Below are positions 26,190 to 37,290 of a stretch of 64,000 nt of DNA, in pieces. Under the pieces are notes generated by a model. It did not search any database, had not been told where the DNA came from, and was given only the letters and a program-made list of their open reading frames with translations. The DNA is from Ophthalmolycus amberensis. Taxonomy: Eukaryota; Chordata; Actinopteri; Perciformes; Zoarcidae. The stretch is from contig JAFEUB010000060.1 in the NCBI GenBank assembly GCA_024529925.1, forward strand, positions 586,001-650,000, read 5' to 3'. A program made the position numbers and the translations under genes. Each line of letters begins with the position of its first letter. Position 1 is the first letter of the stretch.

Positions 26190-26681
26190 TTTTCAAAACA
26201 AACTTGCGTCTTCACAGGAAATAGTTTAGGAAGGTTGAAGCAACAAAACGACTCGGTTGGGTTCAGGAAAAGTTTGTGAAATCTTCAGATTCCTACGTCA
26301 TTAGAATACGTTGCCCACGGCTCTCAAACACCAACGTATTCATGTCTGGATGCGTCAAACAAACAGGACTTTCACCCAGGAGACCGCTGTTCGTGTCCCG
26401 TTCGAACGGAGAAGTAACTGTTGACATTCTGTCACTTAAGTCCTTACATCAGTCGTTAGTCTCCAATCTCAGGAAAGTTGATCGTCCCGTGAGTCGTCTG
26501 TCACTCACTATGCATGTGAGTCATGAGTCGTTAGTGTACTTAGTCACCTGGTAGTCATGTGACTCATTAGGTGTCAGTTAGTCTCCTGAGTTGTTAATCA
26601 GTTTTTAGTGTCACTAGTCACGTGACTCCCGTGAGTCACTAGTCATGCACTTCCTGTGAAGATGGAAGTTCATTTTGAAAA
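26190..26681. mobile_element. Non-autonomous element with 31-bp terminal inverted repeats
   Basis: The left end 26190-26220 (TTTTCAAAA...CTTCACAGGAA) and right end 26651-26681 (TTCCTGTGAAG...TTTTGAAAA) are inverted copies that match at 27 of 31 positions without a gap. The interior is about 430 bases with no transposase and a degenerate GTGAGTCNTTAG repeat with a few CACGTG or CATGTG sites. The right end recurs at 55619-55649 (28 of 31). I did not find a clear target-site duplication, so the superfamily is not assigned. Confidence 0.65.
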
Positions 26682-29339
26682 GATACTCTTCGTGTATAAA
26701 CACATATATTGAAACGGACAGACTGACTAGAGGATCCCAGCGTGTCATAGTTTGAAGCTCAGGTGTGCTGACCATGCTATATTTGACGTCTTGCCACAAT
26801 CCTCCCTTAAATGCAAAAGAAGCGGCAGTGTTCTCCTTCCAGACACTCGCACCAATCACACACAAGCTGGTGAGTCTGCTTTGAAGAACGCGTCTCACCT
26901 GCACCCGGAGAAAGAAAGAAAAAGACCGACGCTCTGAGCTGCAGTTCATTTGTTCCACTGCGTGTTTCTTCTTCTGCTGCTGCATTCAAACTTGACCTCG
27001 TTCCATTTAAACCAGCCTTCCCGTGTCTATATCCACGCACGGCGCTGCCGGGGTTCTGAAGAAGGTGCTTCATTTCAGAGCGAATCCTGGAACTGACAGA
27101 GAGAGAGAGAGAGAAACAGGGCAGATGTACATGTGATGCAGGTATCTGTCTTACAGTCACAAACGACGCAGTCTGCTGAAACAGCACAGAGACAGAAGGT
27201 ACAGCCGATGAGCTACAAACTCAGATACAGCGCTGTTTTGTTTAGGTTCTTGCTTTTCAGCTGAACCTTTGCATCAATCATCGTGCAATGTTCATTCAAA
27301 GTGGTTTTTTCGGCATCTCAGAAAAGTCTCGTGGGATTTTGTGCACTTCAGTTTACGGGGAATGTCGATATAAAAATATACTGAGATTTTTTTGCATTTC
27401 GGTTGCTGTGTTTTTGTTGGATCTCGAATCCCTTTAAACAAACTTACACCGTGCAAGTAAAACAACTGGCGTCATCACCAGCTGAGGGAATGAATCGTGT
27501 CTGTGGGCTGAGATTAATCCTGGATAATTGGAGCTTTCTCCGACCTTACGTAACAGACGCGGATAGGGCACGACCCAAAAGATGGTTTTCCAGCATTTAT
27601 TTGCTTCTGCAGAAGACAACATAACACATGAATGGCCTTCTGGTTTCTCTTATTCTGCACATCTGCTCCAAAACATGCAAAATAACAGAATTTACACAAC
27701 CAAATGAATGCCCAAAACTCTGCGGCGCTACGTTCTAACTGTTTTAAATGGCAGGACGGCCTGGCGGAATGCAAATGGCGCCTAAATGGTGCAATGAAAC
27801 GGCCACAAAAGAACCATGAAACAGCAGAATACCGTGATGGTGTTAGCTGTCGTTACAGAGCACATTAATGTTTCTACCCTCAGCAATGCAGAACAACAGT
27901 GAAGGGAAGACGGCGGCGGAAGTGTAGGAGGTGCAGAAAAGGTGAAACGTCATTTACGCAGGAAAAAATAGCGCTAAATAAAAATCACTCATTAAGATAA
28001 AATGTCCACGTACTCAACAGGATCGTTAACGGATGCACAAAACACACAGACAACACATTGGAAACAGGAAACGATGAAGTGCATGTTTAACTGTGTGACG
28101 CTTAGATTGTGAGATGGAAAGTCTGATTGCTGCTCATAATAACTGTTCTGATAACAACAAACGGGTGCGGAAACATTTTGCAATAGAAGAGAATAACAGG
28201 GAGGCCGGTAGGTGTCGTGCAGCCTTGATTTACATGGATTCACTGCCTGCACACATCTAGAGGGGAAGTAAAGCAGTTAACATGTAATTGACCAACAATG
28301 CATGAGAGTGAAATGCAGTTTGCAGCACCGATGAACTTGAACGATTTGAACTGTCTGTCACAATTATTCAGCAAACTAAAATGAATGAAATGTAAGCCTC
28401 AGTTAGGTGTTCTGATTAATGCTGATGTCGTGATGTTTGGTGACGCTCACACAGACCTGGAGTCTGTGGGAGCAGAGTTTTTGGCGTTCATCCATTTACT
28501 TTGAACTTTTGGCTCCGTTCAGGAGTCGGTGCGATCGAATCATTTGGTGTGTTTCACATGTTCACATGTTCACATGTTCACAGGTCAGGAAGCATGTGTT
28601 GTCTTAAATGGACTTCCAGAAATATGAGTAAAATATAGTTTGGTCAGACCAAATATCGGTTTTGGAAGGATGGAAGCCGGTTATATCTCAAGTGTGACAT
28701 TATTGACTCCGGACATTTATCCCTGAAAATGTAATTTCTCGGAGGACTCTGGATATTCTGGAGGAAAAGACGTCTCCTCTCTGTGTTTATGAGCGAGCAA
28801 AGGTTAAACTGGGATTTGTTTGTGTAGAGGAGAGAGAGAGGGTGGCTTCATACATAATTCAGCTCATATGTGATTGTTCTAGAAATATATTCAGTGATAC
28901 GGGAGATGCATAGCTGACAGTGTCAGTTAATGAGATCCCAGCGGAGGCCGAGGCTCTGAACAACACAACATAGTTGTCTGCATGCACACCCTCGCATAAT
29001 GATCATTTTTAAATGTTTTAAAAACAAAACAAATCTTAAAGATTCATTCTCCCAAATGTGTCCTCAGCTTACAGGAGACCAGTTCATGATTTAAAAATAG
29101 AAACATTTAGAAATTTACAATAAAATATAAAAATATGGTAAATAGACAAACGGATAAGAGTAAACAATAAATTGAAAGAAAACAAATATAATTTAAATGG
29201 AGATTTCAATGATATTAGAAGTTTCATATTTCATAATTATCAACTCACGCTGTTCCTCGTTGTCACTGCCTTGATTCATTTTGTAAGGAGAATGAAGTTC
29301 AATGAAATCTTAAGTAAATTGGTAAAAATGAAACACTTG

Positions 29340-29430
29340 TTATGTCATCAGAACAAAAACAGGACTTTCACCGAGGAGAATGTGATTGTTCCGTGTGAAA
29401 CTACAAGTCAACGTTAACTCATTTAGTCAA
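29340..29430 (+). repeat. Fragment related to the 26.2 kb element
   Basis: The stretch with AACAGGACTTTCACCGAGGAGA matches 26360-26385 (AACAGGACTTTCACCCAGGAGA), and 60869-60890 is a third, more diverged form. It lies immediately before the E-box minisatellite. The order of sequence is therefore the same as in the 26.2 kb element, where a degenerate GTGAGTC repeat follows. Confidence 0.6.
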
Positions 29431-30110
29431 GTCGTTGGTCACGTGACTCATTTTGTTATTCTCTTGAGTCACGAGAGTCCAGTCAAAGAGTCGCCAGTCA
29501 CGAGTCGTTAGTCACATGAGTCATTAACTCACTAGTCACGTGAATCGATAACTCGCTAGTCACGTGAGTCGTTAACTAGTCACGTGAGTTAAGTAGCTAG
29601 TCACGTGAGTCGTTAACTAGCTAGTCACGTGAGTCGTTAACTTGCTAGTCACGTGAATCGATAACTCGCTAGTCACGTGAGTCGTTAACTAGTCACGTGA
29701 GTTAAGTAGCTAGTCACGTGAGTCGTTAACTAGCTAGTCACGTGAGTCGTTAACTCGCTAGTCACGTGAGTCATTAACTTGCTAGTCACGTGAATCGATA
29801 ACTCGCTAGTCACGTGAGTTGTTAACTCGCTAGTCACGTGAGTCATTAACTCGCTAGTCACGTGAGTCGTTAACTCGCTAGTCACGTGAGTCGTTAACTC
29901 GCTAGTCACGTGAGTCGTTAACTCACTCGTCACGTGAGTCGTTAACTAGGTAGTCACGTGAGTCGTTAACTAGCTAGTCACATAAGTCGCTAACTTGCTA
30001 GTCATGTGAGTCGTTAACTAGCTAGTCACGTGAGTCGTTAACTAGCTCGTCACATTAGTTGTTAGCTGGCTAATTTAGTGAGTTGCTAATCACGTGTGTC
30101 GTTAACTTGC
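29430..30110 (+). repeat. E-box (CACGTG) minisatellite
   Basis: About 25-30 units of roughly 22-24 bases, with consensus GCTAGTCACGTGAGTCGTTAAC and variants. I count about 22 intact CACGTG palindromes, many as GTCACGTGAG, plus many GTTAAC. Units at both ends are degenerate, with CACATAAG, CATGTGAG and CACATTAG variants among the last few. CACGTG is bound by bHLH-ZIP factors such as USF and TFE/MITF; any function here is speculation. Confidence 0.93.
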
Positions 30111-31269
30111 TAGCCCTGGAGTCAAAGACCACATTGTTGACGTCATCTAAACATCCAGCCATGACGTTGAACACTCGATGCTTCCTGTACTCCAACACAA
30201 CAAACTCTGCCCGACTGGCCCTCGCTTTTATTCCAGCAACATGTCGCCTCATGAAATTCCAGAACGAGACTTCTCCTTGAGCGAGACTCTTTCTATAATG
30301 TTATAACGTAAATTGACAGTAACAAATTGCTCCGATATGATTATATTGCAGCTTGTGAGCAGCTGTCGTCTGCAGCGCTGTCAGTCAATACTGGACCGAC
30401 CTCAAAATCTGTCGTCCCTATTAGTCAGTAAGACACGAAAACATGGGGAAATAGGGATGGATGAAAATACTGCAGTTACCCTTTAAGACCTTCAGATTGA
30501 CGTCTATGAAACTCTGATGAATGAAATAGGGAAGCAGCTGAGGGGGACCACACTTCTCAAGGACGTTTTGCTTAAAATGTGTTTGAGATTTCTTGAATAA
30601 ATATATCTTTATATTTGTATAGTAAAGAGCAAGAGTGTCAAGGTTTGGGGTTTGAAGGAGTGAATACACGACTCCCTGCTTTGAAACGCGTGGTGACAGA
30701 ACTGTGGACTCTTTGTGGAGAGAAGCTCCAGGTTCCCGATGTGAGCTGATGATAAAACAAAGACAGCCCACTCATTCCGAGCTGAGCTCAGCTCTCTAAG
30801 ACGAAGATGTCTGCGTGAGTGTAGGAGGCAACGTGTTACACAAATAACCTTGAGCCTTTCACGAAGTAATTGTGTTTTTTAATATTTAATTTGATTATAT
30901 TATCAATGAATTTCTTCATCCTGACACACACAGTGGAGACTCATCATTGTTGGCTCCACACAGTCCAGCGTGACACTGACTGTTACAAGCTGAAGATAAT
31001 TATATTATTATTTATTTATGATATTATTATCATCAGTGCAAATGTCATTATTATTATTATAAATATTCTTCTTATAAGTTATTAAAAATATATATTAACA
31101 TATCACATCATAATTGGGTGACATTTTTAATTGACATTGATAAATCTGCTTCCAAACCCTCAAAGTAAAAATCAGCAGCTTCAGTGATTGTTTGTGGAAA
31201 CTGCTAATAATGTAAATAACTTAAAGCTGGTTGAACTGAATGTTTATTTAGTTTGATGATAGAAAGCCG

Positions 31270-31799
31270 GTGTGTCTGTGTGTGTGTGTGTCTGTGCGTC
31301 TGTGTGTGTCTGTGCGTGTGTGTGTCTGTGTGTGCGTGTGTGTGTCTGTGCGTCTGTGCGTGTCTGTGTGAGTGTGTCTGTGTGTGTGTCTGTGAGTGTG
31401 TCTGTGCGTGTGTGCGTGTGTGCGTCTGTGTGCGTCTGTGCGTCTGTGCGTGTCTGTGTGCGTGTGTGCGTCTGTGCGTGTGTGCGTCTGTGCGTGTCTG
31501 TGTGCGTCTGTGCGCGTCTGTGTGTCTGTGTGTGTCTGTGCGTCTGTGTGCGTCTGTGTGAGTGTGTCTGTGTGTGTGTGCGTCTGTGCGTCTGTGTGTG
31601 TCTGTGCGTCTGTGCGTCTGTCTGTGCGCGTCTGTGTGTCTGTGTGTGTCTGTGCGTCTGTGTGCGTCTGTGCGTCTGTGTGCGTCTGTGCGTGTGTGTG
31701 ACTGTGCGTCTGCGCGTGTCTGTGCGTCTGCGCGTCTGTGTGTGTCTGTGCGTCTGTGTGTCTGAGTGTCTGTGTGTCTGTGTGTCTGTGTGCGTCTGT
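31270..31799 (+). repeat. TG-rich low-complexity tract
   Basis: About 530 bases of mixed TGTGTC, TGTGCG and TGTGTG hexamers. The long open frames on both strands (up to 258 codons on the minus strand, rich in Thr, His, Gln and Arg) follow from the repeat. Alternating purine-pyrimidine sequence of this kind can adopt Z-DNA. Confidence 0.95.
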
Positions 31800-34724
31800 A
31801 GGAGAGAAAAGTGTTGAAGAGAAAGAAAGAGGAGGAGACACAAAGGAGAGAGATTGCATGAGAGGAGAGAGATTGCATGAGAGGAGAGAGAGAGCGATGA
31901 AGAGCATGAAAGCAAATGACAATTGGAAAAAAAAAAGAAAAAGGGCAGAGACACACAAGGAAGTTAATGGGGTGGATCAAGAAATCCCGGCAGTATCTGC
32001 TGCTCTTTCACACGCACGCATAATCCTAATGAACTCATATATTTGCTGCCACCGTGGAGCCACACAAAGAAGCATGCAGCTGCTCGTTGCCTCGTCTTCT
32101 TCATTCTCTTGTTGCTGTTCACACAAAGAAGCATGAACGATTCTACAGGAACCTGCTCTGTTGATTGGTCCGTTGGAGATGTGTCGGATTATCGTGTAAC
32201 TTCTGTCTTGTTTAAGTAACCAAGCAAAGTACTGGTGTCCTTCACACCTACAGTATCTACGCGTTCATTTATTAATATTATTATTTGTACTGTTATGTGG
32301 TACAAATATCCGTGTTACTTTAAGTTTTCTGATCTCAGGCATTAAAAGAAAAAGTCTTTTCTGGGTTTTTATGACTCATTCCTGCAGCAGAAACTGTGAA
32401 ATAACAAAATATCAAAGTCCTTCAAAGTCTTTTTTGTTATTTCTTTTTTTAAGAAGCCAAACTTCTTCTGAAAGCCGATGCCCTGCAGCTGCTGCCTTTT
32501 AAACTGCTTTAGTTATTTGGCTGCATAACGTTTCCACCAGTTTCATGAACACACCATGAAAACAATTACTCAGTGATTGTGCATCGCAGGGAAATGCACA
32601 ACGAATTTCACCGATCTACAATCCGCCCCACTGTCTCTGTGATTGCATCTCTCTCCTCGTCATCATCGGGCAACTTAATCCTCACAGAAGCTTCTTTGTT
32701 TTTATTTTTATTACGTATCTTTTGCAAAGATTATCAAGGGCTCGATCACAAATGGAGATATTGTCACGATGATGATGATGATGAAGTTTTTAATCCTTAT
32801 TATAAGATTAATATTTCTTACCATTGTGCTACTGCTTTAGTATTAGAGGCGCCAAAACAGGATTACTTGCTTTAATCAGGCGTCTTTAAGCAGTGATCAG
32901 ACAGGACTGGCCGGCCATGACATAACCTTTTTATTTCCATTTGTCTGATTTCTTCAATTCTTCTGTTGTTTCTCCCATTCTTTAGTTGGTCCGGTCCAAT
33001 AAACAATCAGTATATATATCAACCGTTACACGTTGGAATCACATGGGCACGTTCACATTGCTCACTGTCGACGACGCGAAATCTATTTGTTAAGTAACTA
33101 CTGAAAATGAGAAAGTGAACACAAAAAGAAAGAGAAAGAAATAAGAGGTGACGATAGTTCTGTTGGCGATGTCAGCCGGCCTTTAGCGCTGTCAGAAGGC
33201 TGATAGCGATGTTTTCAGGTTGTTAGCGATGTTAAGAGGCTATTAGCAATGCTAGCTGGCCAATTTCTTTTAACATAAAAAAAATTTGTCATTGTTTAAA
33301 CGTAGTTAGTTTGAATCATCAAACCGATGAATGATTGAGTCTCAACCAGAAAAACAGGAGCGTCATAAGAGCTTCATAAAAGCTGTTACCTCGTGTTGGA
33401 GAAAACATTCTTCTTTCCTTTTAGAAGGTTTGACTTCGACAGTCAGCAGGAGGTGAAACAAATTAATAAACTTTCGTTTAAACAAAACAAATCCAATATT
33501 TGAAACAACCTGTAACAGCGAGCGCCCCTCCATCATATCAGCACGGACCACATGTCCAGCCAGCAGTTCATAAAAGAACAATTTCCTCCCTTTTTATTGT
33601 CACACGGACACGGCAGACATCATAATCCTGTTATCGGACTCCACATGGAAGCTGCTGCTGTTTGGGAGCGCGTCACGTTGAACACGCTCGTCTCCTCTGC
33701 TGAGACAGGGAGGACAGCACTCGCACAGAAGAGCTTTTAATATACAGGAACCGGTTTCACCAGACTGCCCAGCTACAATCAGCATTAAGATGGTACAGTG
33801 TGATAAGATTTCAAAATAAAATACAGTGCTAAAGGTTGAACCAGTGGTTCCCATCGATCATGACTGTGGTCCGTTCCAATAAGATGTCTTTATATGATTC
33901 AGTATTTGAAACAGTTTGTCCGGAGTGAACAGGAAGGCTGTTTGCTGTTTAAGGTCTTTTATTTTTGTAAGAAACAGAGAATCTCTTTTTGTTTGAAGTC
34001 GGGTTCATATGCACGACAAAGTCTCCTCACTTTTAGCTGACTGATGCTAGTCAGCTGTAGCTCATTAACGTTAATGCTGCGAGTCAGCCATTCGACAAAA
34101 TGAAGCGCTCGGCTGTTATCTGTAAAATGAGCTGAGTGTGCAACATTTACATTCAACTAGAGAACAGAAAGAAACACCAACACGTGTTTGGTAACTCCAC
34201 TCGGCTACTCACATCTACGGATGAGGAAATTAATTGGAAACTTATTTTTGAGGTTGTGTTTCATGTAAAGACGTTTCATGGATCCGGGTTTATGCTTCTT
34301 TTCCTTTTTATAATGTTAGTAAAGATGTCGAGGTTTGGACTGTTGGTTGGACGAAACTAACTTTGTGAAAGGTATTCTGGGTAATTGTGATGCAATTTCT
34401 CACTATTTTCACTATTTCTTACAAACCAAAGAACGTAATCAGCAGATTATTACACAATGAAAATAATTAGTTCAGAAGTTTGTCTTTCTTTTCCTACAGA
34501 AACAATCCAGTTTATAGCTTCACGTGAAAACCTGCTTGTGATGAATGTGTCGTTGGGTAGAAAGTACCGCTGGGGCTGATGGGAGTTAGACGTATTTGAT
34601 CATGAAGCAAAAGTTATTTCAATTCATCCAGAGAGGAACATGGATTAAACGGTTGCCATTGTGTTTCAATGCGGATCGATGATGGTCACTTACATTGTCC
34701 GTCGCCTCCGTCTGTCTCTCTCAG

Positions 34725-34925
34725 GTCAGGAGCGCATCAGCATCGACTCCAGGTACGAGCAGGAGGGTAAGGTCCAGTTCGTGATCGACGCCGTCTACGC
34801 CATGGCCCACGCCCTCCACAACATGCAGAGGGACCTGTGTCCGGAGAACTCCGGCATCTGCCCCGAGATGGACCTGGCTGGAGGGAAGAAACTACTCAAG
34901 TACATCCGCAGCGTCAGCTTCAACG
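34725..34925 (+). CDS. grm7: grm7 coding exon: ligand-binding domain, lobe 2 helix
   Basis: This 201-base exon (67 codons, phase 1 at both ends) sits between an acceptor with a CT-rich tract (CAG at 34722-34724) and the donor GTGAG at 34926. The split codon from the previous exon (G|GT) restores glycine, so TG then QERI reads continuously across the junction. Key residues are YEQEGKVQFVIDAVYAMAHA, the hallmark long helix of mGluR ligand-binding domains, then a variable loop with two cysteines (DLCPENSGICPEM) and GGKKLLKYIRSVSFN. The loop and the GGKKLLKYIR segment resemble mGluR7 more than mGluR4, 6 or 8. The exon lies 15.1 kb downstream of the previous one and 7.0 kb upstream of the next. 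No frame-breaking change is seen. Confidence 0.96.
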
Positions 34926-36644
34926 GTGAGCGGGACGGATGGTGCAGGGCGTAAAGTGCACTTCTATATCCTCCAAGGCCGATACGCGAGTGAATCTTTA
35001 GGACGAGAGCAGCTTCGGGTGGAATAAATTCTAAATCTACCAAAGTAGCCGACTGACGCTGGTCGTAAAAAAAGCTCCAGGTTATAAAAGTGTCTTGATT
35101 GTCTCGTAAAATTGCCTCCGTTTGATGGTCTTAAGGGCTTTTATCTTTCCATCATAACCGAGCTCTCCGTCGTGCCATGTGTGGAGTTCTATTCTCTATT
35201 TTTAACGTGTTGTTACTGTTTGATCTCACAATGCAACTCGTGTCTTGTACTGAAATCCTGCATTGGTTTTTTTAGACACTCGCCTGAACGTCTTATGTTG
35301 AAGTGCAGAAGAAGAGTCCCATCTCCACCTGACAGCTCATAGTTCATAGATACACGTCAAGTATTGCAGTTTAATTTAGACGCACTTTTACTTGTACTTC
35401 TGCTAAATATCGTACTTTCTACTGCACTCTTATTTGAAAGCTTTAGTTATATTGCAGACTCAGATTATTAATAACAAATATAGTTAATGAATAAATTATA
35501 GACTGAGGCCATGTAGGAAGTGGCTTAAACATTAGTGATCTACACTTCCATCAGTGATTACTATCCAATCATGAACTCTGGTGAAGTAGATTAGGATGCT
35601 CAGACTTTCGTATTCGTACCAGGTAAACTGTTTCATGTAGAACTTGTAACTGAGTATTTCCTTCGCTGTGGTGTTGCTACTTTTACTGACTGATGAATTA
35701 ATTATTCTGTATTTATAGACATCAGAAATAAAGCTCAGTGTAAATGCATCCGATAAACATTGAAGACGGATTGGAGCGGTCTGTGGGAGAGGAGCTCTGA
35801 GAGTCATTCATGTAGAAGAGGTGTAATCTCTTCTCTCCAGGACACATTGTGTAATCTTTGCTCCTCTCGTACTCTGTAAATAACCTCGAGGGTCTGCGAC
35901 TGTGATAACAGCAGCTTCGAGCCGTCGGTGTCTGTCTCATTAAAGCCGCTCCAGTGATTTCAACACATACGATCGTACAGAAACTGCTGTCGCGTTTTAT
36001 CTGATCCCTGATCAGTTCAATCATTGAATAATCCGTATCGATACGCGTCCACAATGGCTCTTGATGGGCGTGTCACCAGCCATAAGCCGATTGGACCAAC
36101 GCTTTCAAACCGTTCCAACATGGAGGCTCATTTGTAAACGTATTCAATCAGTTATATTATGAGAATAATTCACCGAAGAGTGAGAGGGCGGCTAGAGCCG
36201 TAAAGACAATTAAACATCTTTTGGCCTGAGAGGGCTTTACCTCCTCTGCAACGGGCCTGCATGGAATTGAACTCATGTGAGATGCTGTGTGCGCTGCAAC
36301 ACACATTACATGCTTTTAATAACTGGAATGTACATGTACAGACCCGTAACAGCAATCCAGTTTCCAGAAAAGATGTTGTCATTGTACGTTTCTGCAAACC
36401 ATAATGTTTCAATGCAGATGTTTCTTTTCCAAACCCTTTTATGTCAGCCTTGTATCACGCTTGCAGAAATGTACAATGACGCTTGGTTATTAGTTCTCTA
36501 AATCTTCAAATAGTTGTGAAGAGATTGGTTAGGTTCAGATAAGCAAACACCGTAACGTAGTAACTACGTTACTACGTACATAAACAGCCGTCCTGAGCAG
36601 ACTTTCCTACATAACGTTACAAATCAAGCGGAACAAATGTACTT

Positions 36645-37290
36645 AAACAACATTACTTTAAACAACGTTACTTTAAACAACGTTACTTTAAACAACGTTA
36701 CTTTAAACATTACTTTAAACAACGTTACTTTAAACAACATTACTTTAAACATTACTTTAAACAACGTTACTTTAAACATTACTTTAAACAATGTTACTTT
36801 AAACGTTACTTTAAACAACATTACTTTAAACAACGTTACTTTAAACAACATTACTTTAAACAACGTTACTTTAAACAACGTTACTTTAAACATTACTTTA
36901 AACAACGTTACTTTAAACGTTACTTTAAACAACGTTACTTTAAACAACATTACTTTAAACAACGTTACTTTAAACAACGTTACTTTAAACAACGTTACTT
37001 TAAACAACGTTACGTTAAACATTACTTTAAACAACGTTACTTTAAACAACGTTACTTTAAACAATGTTACTTTAAACATTACTTTAAACGTTACTTTAAA
37101 CAACATTACTTTAAACAACGTTACTTTAAACAACATTACTTTAAACAACGTTACTTTAAACAACGTTACTTTAAACAACGTTACTTTAAACAACGTTACG
37201 TTAAACACTTACTTTAAACAACGTTACTTTAAAACGTTACTTTAAACAACGTTACTTTAAACATTACTTGAAACAACATTACTAAAAACA
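36645..37290 (+). repeat. 15-bp AACAACGTTACTTTA minisatellite
   Basis: About 45 units of AACAACGTTACTTTA alternate with 12- and 9-base shortened forms (ACATTACTTTAA, ACGTTACTTTAA). The array decays after 37255 into ACATTACTTGAAAC and similar. It is open in several frames on both strands because 15, 12 and 9 are multiples of three, not because it codes for protein. Confidence 0.95.

Larger units (their letters stand above)
19670..34724 (+). other. grm7: grm7 intron (15,055 bases)
   Basis: This phase 1 intron runs from GTGAG to a CT-rich tract and CAG. Besides the repeats listed separately, it holds a run of 21 C at 20718-20738, (TAA)n at 22463-22487 and a run of 20 G at 24176-24195. A short degenerate GTTAGCGATGTT-type repeat lies at 33165-33245. 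Stretches 21970-23980, 24200-26180, 26690-29330 and 31810-34700 show no recognisable gene or strong repeat; the small open frames there look like chance. Confidence 0.85.

Noticed and set aside
31204..31980. 258-codon minus-strand open frame rich in Thr, His and Gln
   Set aside because: It is the reading of a TG-rich simple repeat, with overlapping open frames in several other phases.
36624..37245. About 200-codon open frames on both strands (TLNNV / LFKVT repeats)
   Set aside because: Unit lengths divisible by three keep all frames open. There is no recognisable protein and no transcription signal.
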